Shown: positions 7,392 to 10,207 of the stretch, in pieces | How positions within the stretch are numbered: position 1 is the stretch's first letter | How the letters are laid out: the number at the start of each line of letters is the position of its first letter | NCBI GenBank assembly: GCA_015492755.1 | Contig: WGEM01000439.1 | Location: forward strand, 1-10,207 | Direction: 5' to 3' | Source of the DNA: Gemmatimonadota bacterium | GTDB lineage: Bacteria > Gemmatimonadota > Gemmatimonadetes > Longimicrobiales > Gaopeijiaceae | Length of the DNA stretch: 10,207 nt | Notes under the pieces: model-generated | Databases searched by the model: none | The model's input: the letters and a program-made list of their open reading frames with translations, nothing else | What the model was told of the DNA's origin: nothing | Position numbers and translations under genes: made by a program

Positions 7392-7796
7392 ATGCATGTG
7401 AGACGCGGCGGGTGGCGCGTCGCGCTTCCCGCGCTCCTGGCGCTGGCGGGGGTGGCTGCCGCGGCGTGCGGGCGGACGCCGGCGGGACCGGACGAGGACG
7501 TGATCCGCGTTTTGGCCGGTGTGGTGGTGGATTCGCTGGCGGCGGACTTCGCCCGCCAGGGGTTGGAGCCCGTGTTGGTCACCGACGCCCCCGAGGAGGC
7601 TCCGGCCGACTCGCCCGTCCGACCCATCCGGCTGGTCTCCTTCCGCGTGGAGGGGGACACCGCCTATGTGGGCGTCGTCACCTTCCGTGAGGCGCGGCGG
7701 GGCGTGGGCGCCTCCAACGCCACGGCGGTCCTTGAACGGGATCCGGAGCGGGGGGGCTGGGTGCTGGTGCGGTGGATCCCTGGCGCCACCACCTGA
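7392..7796 (+). CDS. Small putative lipoprotein of unknown function
   Basis: 134 residues from ATG 7392, two bases after the korB stop; GTG 7389 or 7380 are alternative in-frame starts. The N-terminus MHVRRGGWRVALPALLALAG is a basic stretch plus a hydrophobic helix, ending VAAAACGR. The Cys fits a lipoprotein signal peptidase site, though the residue at -3 is Ala rather than Leu. The mature part is about 105 residues, with acidic and then beta-like segments (RLVSFRVEGDTAYVGVVTF, GGWVLVRW), which looks like a small NTF2-like or beta-sandwich domain, but I recognise no family. The spacing implies co-transcription with the oxidoreductase genes. Its export makes a direct role in that cytoplasmic enzyme unlikely, so it may merely share the transcript. 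Confidence 0.75.
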   Translation: MHVRRGGWRVALPALLALAGVAAAACGRTPAGPDEDVIRVLAGVVVDSLAADFARQGLEPVLVTDAPEEAPADSPVRPIRLVSFRVEGDTAYVGVVTFREARRGVGASNATAVLERDPERGGWVLVRWIPGATT

Positions 7797-7832
7797 GCGC
7801 CCGTCCCCTCACCGCCCCCGATACGCCAGACC

Positions 7833-7852
7833 CTCCCGGATCCAGCCGGGAG
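7833..7852 (+). terminator. Hairpin ending the oxidoreductase-lipoprotein operon
   Basis: CTCCCGG (7833-7839) and CCGGGAG (7846-7852) make a perfect 7-bp GC stem with a 6-base loop, 36 bases past the lipoprotein stop. CCCCCG 7815-7820 and CGGGGG 7853-7858 can extend it as an outer stem. There is no T run, so it is probably not a canonical intrinsic terminator, although position and strength fit an operon end in a high-GC genome. Confidence 0.5.
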
Positions 7853-7860
7853 CGGGGGTG

Positions 7861-7879
7861 CCGTACCGGCTCCGTACCG
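7861..7879. promoter_or_regulatory. Tandem CCGTACCG repeats upstream of the regulator
   Basis: CCGTACCG occurs at 7861-7868 and again at 7872-7879, an 11-base period that puts both copies on the same DNA face. A related GTACCGG lies at 7915-7921 and a GGTACG in opposite orientation at 7941-7946. They sit about 100 bases before the regulator's start and could be an operator. Reading them as binding sites is inference. Confidence 0.3.
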
Positions 7880-7910
7880 AATTGAGAGTGCGTGCTGTCG
7901 TGATGTTGTG

Positions 7911-7916
7911 TATAGT
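7911..7916 (+). promoter_or_regulatory. Possible -10 box upstream of the regulator
   Basis: TATAGT differs from TATAAT at one base and lies 65 bases before ATG 7982 in an AT-richer patch. The best -35-like hexamer, TTGAGA at 7882-7887, is 23 bases away, too far for a standard sigma-70 promoter. It is therefore a weak candidate only. Confidence 0.25.
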
Positions 7917-7981
7917 ACCGGAGTGGCAATCCGCGTCCGTGGTACGCAGGGGGTTAGGCTACGAGCTGAACGTGGTGTCCG

Positions 7982-8776
7982 ATGTCGCTCTCTTCTCCTG
8001 TCGTTGTTCTTATCTCGCACGACCAGCAGCTTGCGGCCTTCCTTACCGACCTACTCGTACCTGCCTACGAAGTCATAACGGGTCCCGAGCGTGTCGAGGA
8101 GATGTGGGAGCGGGACGTTCGGTGCGTGGTTCTCGATGCGCGTTCCGGTCCACATCGGGCTGATACATTCATTCAGTTGGGTGTGCCGCTCATCGTGCTC
8201 GGACGCGTTCATGAGGCTCGACGGATGAACGCCTCGGGGGGGGGGACATTTGTGCACTATGAGCAGGTTCACGGAAGCCTCCCCGCCGTACTTCTTCGTG
8301 TCAGCATCGAAGATCTGTTCAAGCGGTGCGTGGAGGAGGTGGCGGTTCTGCAGTGGACACGATCGCTCCTGCCGCTGAAGCAGGCACTTCTTCGAGCGTA
8401 CGGAACGCCACCGGCAGTGCGCCCGCAGTCACTGATGCGCAAGTCCCCGTACAGCTATAAACAACTTCAACGTGCATGGATGAGCGTGATGGGGACGAGT
8501 TCAACACTCTCACGAACGGAGTTCCTCCAGGCGGTTACGTTCCTCCGCATCGTGGAGCTTTCGCTTGCGAACCCCGGCTGAAGCTGGGAGAGCGTGGCAG
8601 CGGCAGCCGGCGTGACGCCCCCAACACTCCACGCACGATTCCGGCAGTTTCTGGATCGTTCGCCAGGGAGGACAGGTCCACTAGCGATCCTTCGAATCAT
8701 GAGGCGAATGGAAAGGATGGTGCGTCTTCCCCTAGAGTGCGCCGCTGTCAAGGCTTCCCGTGAGGCACATGGCTGA
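7982..8776 (+). pseudogene. AraC-type regulator with degenerate receiver-like N-terminus, interrupted by TGA
   Basis: Reading starts at ATG 7982 (an in-frame TGA lies at 7967) and runs 199 codons to TGA 8579-8581, then continues open in the same frame to TGA 8774-8776. Residues 1-110 look like a response-regulator fold: VVVLISHDQQL as beta-1 and RCVVLDARSG with Asp52 at the phosphorylation position. The first acidic-pocket residue is His13, and the usual Thr and Lys near VPLIVLG and TFVHYEQ are missing, so phosphorylation is doubtful. After about residue 155, SYKQLQRAW and the segment up to LSLANPG look like the first AraC-type helix-turn-helix. The second, SWESVAAAAGVTPPTLHARFRQFL, follows immediately after the TGA. 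One protein of about 263 residues thus seems broken by a single stop; TGG or CGA to TGA would do it. A sequencing error or readthrough remains possible. Base composition is less GC-rich than in the upstream operons, suggesting transfer or relaxed constraint. The truncated product would lack its last DNA-binding helices. Confidence 0.68.
8236..8245 (+). repeat. G10 homopolymer tract inside the regulator
   Basis: Ten consecutive Gs lie within the regulator's coding frame and are read as the end of a Ser codon plus three Gly codons. At the present length the frame is maintained. Such runs are prone to slippage in replication and to miscalls in sequencing. Confidence 0.9.
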
Positions 8777-8939
8777 TCGAACAGGTGAGCCTTCCGGGCG
8801 TCCGACTTTTTTCCTCCGCCGTCCAGCTTCTTTCCTTGGCGTGCGTGAGGGTGAGTTGCATCTTCATCCGAAGGAAGGAGACCGATGCATCTGTTCCTGT
8901 AAAGGCTTGATCGACGTTTGTGGTGCTAGTTCCGGATGA
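8769..8939 (+). CDS. Possible 56-residue Cys-rich small ORF
   Basis: ATG 8769 overlaps the regulator's last stop by 8 bases, and the frame runs to TGA 8937-8939. The product is basic at first (FFLRRPASFLGVREG) and ends RCICSCKGLIDVCGASSG, with four Cys in twelve residues. A GAGG lies at 8762-8765, only three bases before the ATG, closer than ideal. Codon usage resembles the AT-richer regulator rather than the metabolic operon. I recognise no family. A metal-binding microprotein or a chance ORF are both possible, and chance is likely at this length. No modification, export or partner gene lies beside it. Confidence 0.25.
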   Translation: MADRTGEPSGRPTFFLRRPASFLGVREGELHLHPKEGDRCICSCKGLIDVCGASSG

Positions 8940-8986
8940 GCGTTATGTCAAGTGCACGATTGAAATCCGGTCAGGGACGGTTCATA
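8777..8986. other. Low-GC stretch between regulator and insertion sequence
   Basis: Apart from the small Cys-rich frame and the 5-codon leader-like ORF, I see no gene on either strand. A T6 run at 8807-8812 has no good stem in front of it. The right end borders the insertion sequence; its target duplication would lie at about 8979-8986, but the matching copy is outside the window. Confidence 0.5.
8871..8902 (+). other. Excellent Shine-Dalgarno followed by a 5-codon ORF in a hairpin
   Basis: AAGGAAGGAG (8871-8880) precedes ATG 8885 by 4 bases, but the frame stops after five codons at TAA 8900-8902. GATGCA 8884-8889, which contains the start codon, is complementary to TGCATC 8857-8862, so the start could be buried in a stem. 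It may be a leader peptide, the stub of a decayed gene, or coincidence. Confidence 0.25.
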
Positions 8987-10207
8987 GGGCTCCTCGCTAT
9001 TTCGTGTGGGTCGACTGAAGGTGAAGCTTGCCGCACACGAGGTAGGCCATCGTGATGAAGTTCTCAGAGGTCCGGTAGCCGCGAGCCCGGGCCTTGGCCG
9101 CCTGAATCAGGCTGTTCATCGCCTCGAGCACCCCGTTGCTGACCCGGGAACGGAACCAGCGCAGCACGCCCTGCCAGTGCTTGCGAATCGTGCGGGCCAC
9201 CCGCACCATGGCCGGCAGACGGCTGTGCGTGGCCCAGAAGTACCACCTCTTGAGGTAGGGTTCGGCAAGCTCCAGCGGCAGCTCCCAGAACTCCTGGAAC
9301 GCCAGCTTGAGTCGGTAGGCCCTGGCCGTGCGAAGGCCGACACGCTTCGGGTTTACGAGCTCATCGAGCAAGGCCTGTTGTCGCGCGGTGAGGTTCGCTC
9401 GGTTCCGGAGCCACAAGTAGCGCGTGCGCTTCAGCTCCGGCCGTTCCTTCTGCTCCTGCCTTCGCACTTCGTCCACCGCGTCGTTGAGCAGCCGCAGCAC
9501 ATGGAACTTGTCGAACGTGATCTCGGCCAGCGGGAACTGCTCGGCCGCACCCTTGAGGTAGGCGGGCAGCATGTCCATGCACAGCTCTTCGATCTGCTCC
9601 GGCTCACCCCCGTGTGCGAGGAGATCGAGCCGGAACCGAGCCAGGGCCCCCGCCTCGCGCCCCTCCGTGGCGTACAACAGCCGGCTCTCGTCCAGATCAG
9701 CGAACAGCGTGATGTAGCACTGACCCCGTCGGCTCGCCGTCTCGTCGAGCCCCACCGCCCGCACCCCAGAGTAGTCCGCCCGAGCCCTAGCCTCTCGGAC
9801 GTAGTGCTTCACGATCCGCCACAGCCGCGTATCGTGCTCGCCCACGAGCCTGCCCACCGCGGCCACCGGCATCTCACGCACCAGCGCCATCACGAGCGCC
9901 TCGAACAGCAGTGTGAACCCGCTCCCCGACCGAGCCCACGGCACCTCGACCTGTTTGATGCCGTGCTCGGGGCACTCCACACGCGGCACCGGAGCATGCA
10001 GGTAGGCCTCGTACTGGAAGAAGTTCAGGTGCCGCCACTCCTTCCACGTCGAGTCGTACGCCTTGCAGCCGCCCCGACCACATCGCGGGCATCGAAACGT
10101 CCCGCCTCGCTCGTAGTTCAGCGCCACGTCCAGCCGCCCGGCTTCCTCATTGAACACCACGCTCTCAACCTTCCAAGGCCACACCAGCCCCAGCGCCGCC
10201 CCGAACA
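8987..10207 (-). mobile_element. ISL3-family insertion sequence, truncated by the window edge
   Basis: The element carries one transposase on the minus strand. Its transposase-stop-side end lies at about 8987-8988, where the sequence changes to GGGCTCCTCGCTATTTCG. This GGCTCTTC-like start, only about ten bases beyond the transposase stop, is how ISL3-family inverted repeats usually look; this is recalled from the family, not measured. The opposite end and the 8-bp target duplication are to the right of the window. The element abuts the region of the broken regulator, consistent with an accessory, decaying segment. Confidence 0.8.
8997..10207 (-). CDS. ISL3-family DDE transposase, 5' end cut by the window edge
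   Basis: Reading leftward, the frame is open from the window edge to TAG at 8997-8999. The first in-frame GTG, at 10184, gives 395 residues (numbering used here), but the frame continues upstream as FGAALGLVW, which matches how ISL3 transposases begin. The first two visible bases would complete an NTG codon just at the edge, so the real start is probably there. The N-terminal ISL3 zinc finger is present (C32, C35, C40, C71, H74). The catalytic triad appears intact: D147 in VGLDETA, D204 in LCMDMLPAYLKGA and E354 in NGVLEAMNSLIQAAK. The FDKFHVLRLLNDAVDEVRR segment is also typical. No frameshift or stop is visible, so the enzyme is potentially active. It catalyses excision and integration of its own element by binding the terminal inverted repeats. 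Confidence 0.95.
   Translation of the reverse strand, partial: FGAALGLVWPWKVESVVFNEEAGRLDVALNYERGGTFRCPRCGRGGCKAYDSTWKEWRHLNFFQYEAYLHAPVPRVECPEHGIKQVEVPWARSGSGFTLLFEALVMALVREMPVAAVGRLVGEHDTRLWRIVKHYVREARARADYSGVRAVGLDETASRRGQCYITLFADLDESRLLYATEGREAGALARFRLDLLAHGGEPEQIEELCMDMLPAYLKGAAEQFPLAEITFDKFHVLRLLNDAVDEVRRQEQKERPELKRTRYLWLRNRANLTARQQALLDELVNPKRVGLRTARAYRLKLAFQEFWELPLELAEPYLKRWYFWATHSRLPAMVRVARTIRKHWQGVLRWFRSRVSNGVLEAMNSLIQAAKARARGYRTSENFITMAYLVCGKLHLQSTHTK

Noticed and set aside
8579..8620. Selenocysteine at the in-frame TGA of the regulator
   Set aside because: No convincing bacterial SECIS hairpin is visible just after the TGA, and the site borders a helix-turn-helix where selenocysteine has no known role.
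8801..8815. Intrinsic terminator at the T6 run
   Set aside because: The bases before it form only a 3-bp stem, too weak for a terminator.
1..10207. CRISPR array, tRNA or rRNA genes
   Set aside because: I saw no regularly spaced repeats, no cloverleaf-like sequence with a T-loop motif and no rRNA-like stretch.

Overview
The window is high-GC bacterial DNA. It suggests a Gram-negative (diderm) organism: it carries a type IV pilus minor-pilin operon, a probable lipoprotein, and a 2-oxoacid:ferredoxin oxidoreductase set. A Gemmatimonadota-like bacterium would fit the composition and gene content, but no rRNA or marker gene is present, so that is only a guess.

Layout: (1) 1-2488, plus strand: four tightly overlapping genes for minor (pseudo)pilins, in the order FimT/GspH-like (3' end only), PilV/GspI-like, PilW-like and PilX/GspK-like. 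They share the N-terminal G^F-type prepilin peptidase motif and probably form the tip/priming complex of a type IV pilus. The pilV and pilW frames have no ATG, GTG or TTG start near their prepilin motif; each has one CTG that overlaps the previous gene's stop codon. (2) 2489-2711: a non-coding gap with two strong adjacent palindromes. (3) 2712-7389: a three-gene operon with ATGA overlaps, encoding a GltD-like FAD/NAD(P)H flavoprotein carrying a C-terminal 2[4Fe-4S] ferredoxin domain, a gamma-alpha fused 2-oxoacid:ferredoxin oxidoreductase subunit (KorA type) and its thiamine-diphosphate beta subunit (KorB type). The set looks able to oxidise a 2-oxoacid, probably 2-oxoglutarate, to the acyl-CoA and pass the electrons through the ferredoxin domain to FAD and NAD(P). 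(4) 7392-7796: a small unrecognised lipoprotein at the end of that operon, followed by a hairpin. (5) 7797-8986: a visibly less GC-rich stretch holding a regulator with a degenerate receiver-like N-terminus and an AraC-type C-terminal helix-turn-helix. It is interrupted by an in-frame TGA just before the last helix-turn-helix and contains a run of ten Gs. A possible 56-residue Cys-rich small ORF overlaps its end. (6) About 8987-10207, minus strand: an ISL3-family insertion sequence with an apparently intact DDE transposase, running off the right edge.

I see no CRISPR array, tRNA, rRNA or clear new defence system. The points most worth a second look are the apparent CTG starts in the pilin operon, the self-contained OFOR-flavoprotein operon without a delta subunit, the regulator broken by a TGA with its G10 tract, and the Cys-rich small ORF beside the IS element.
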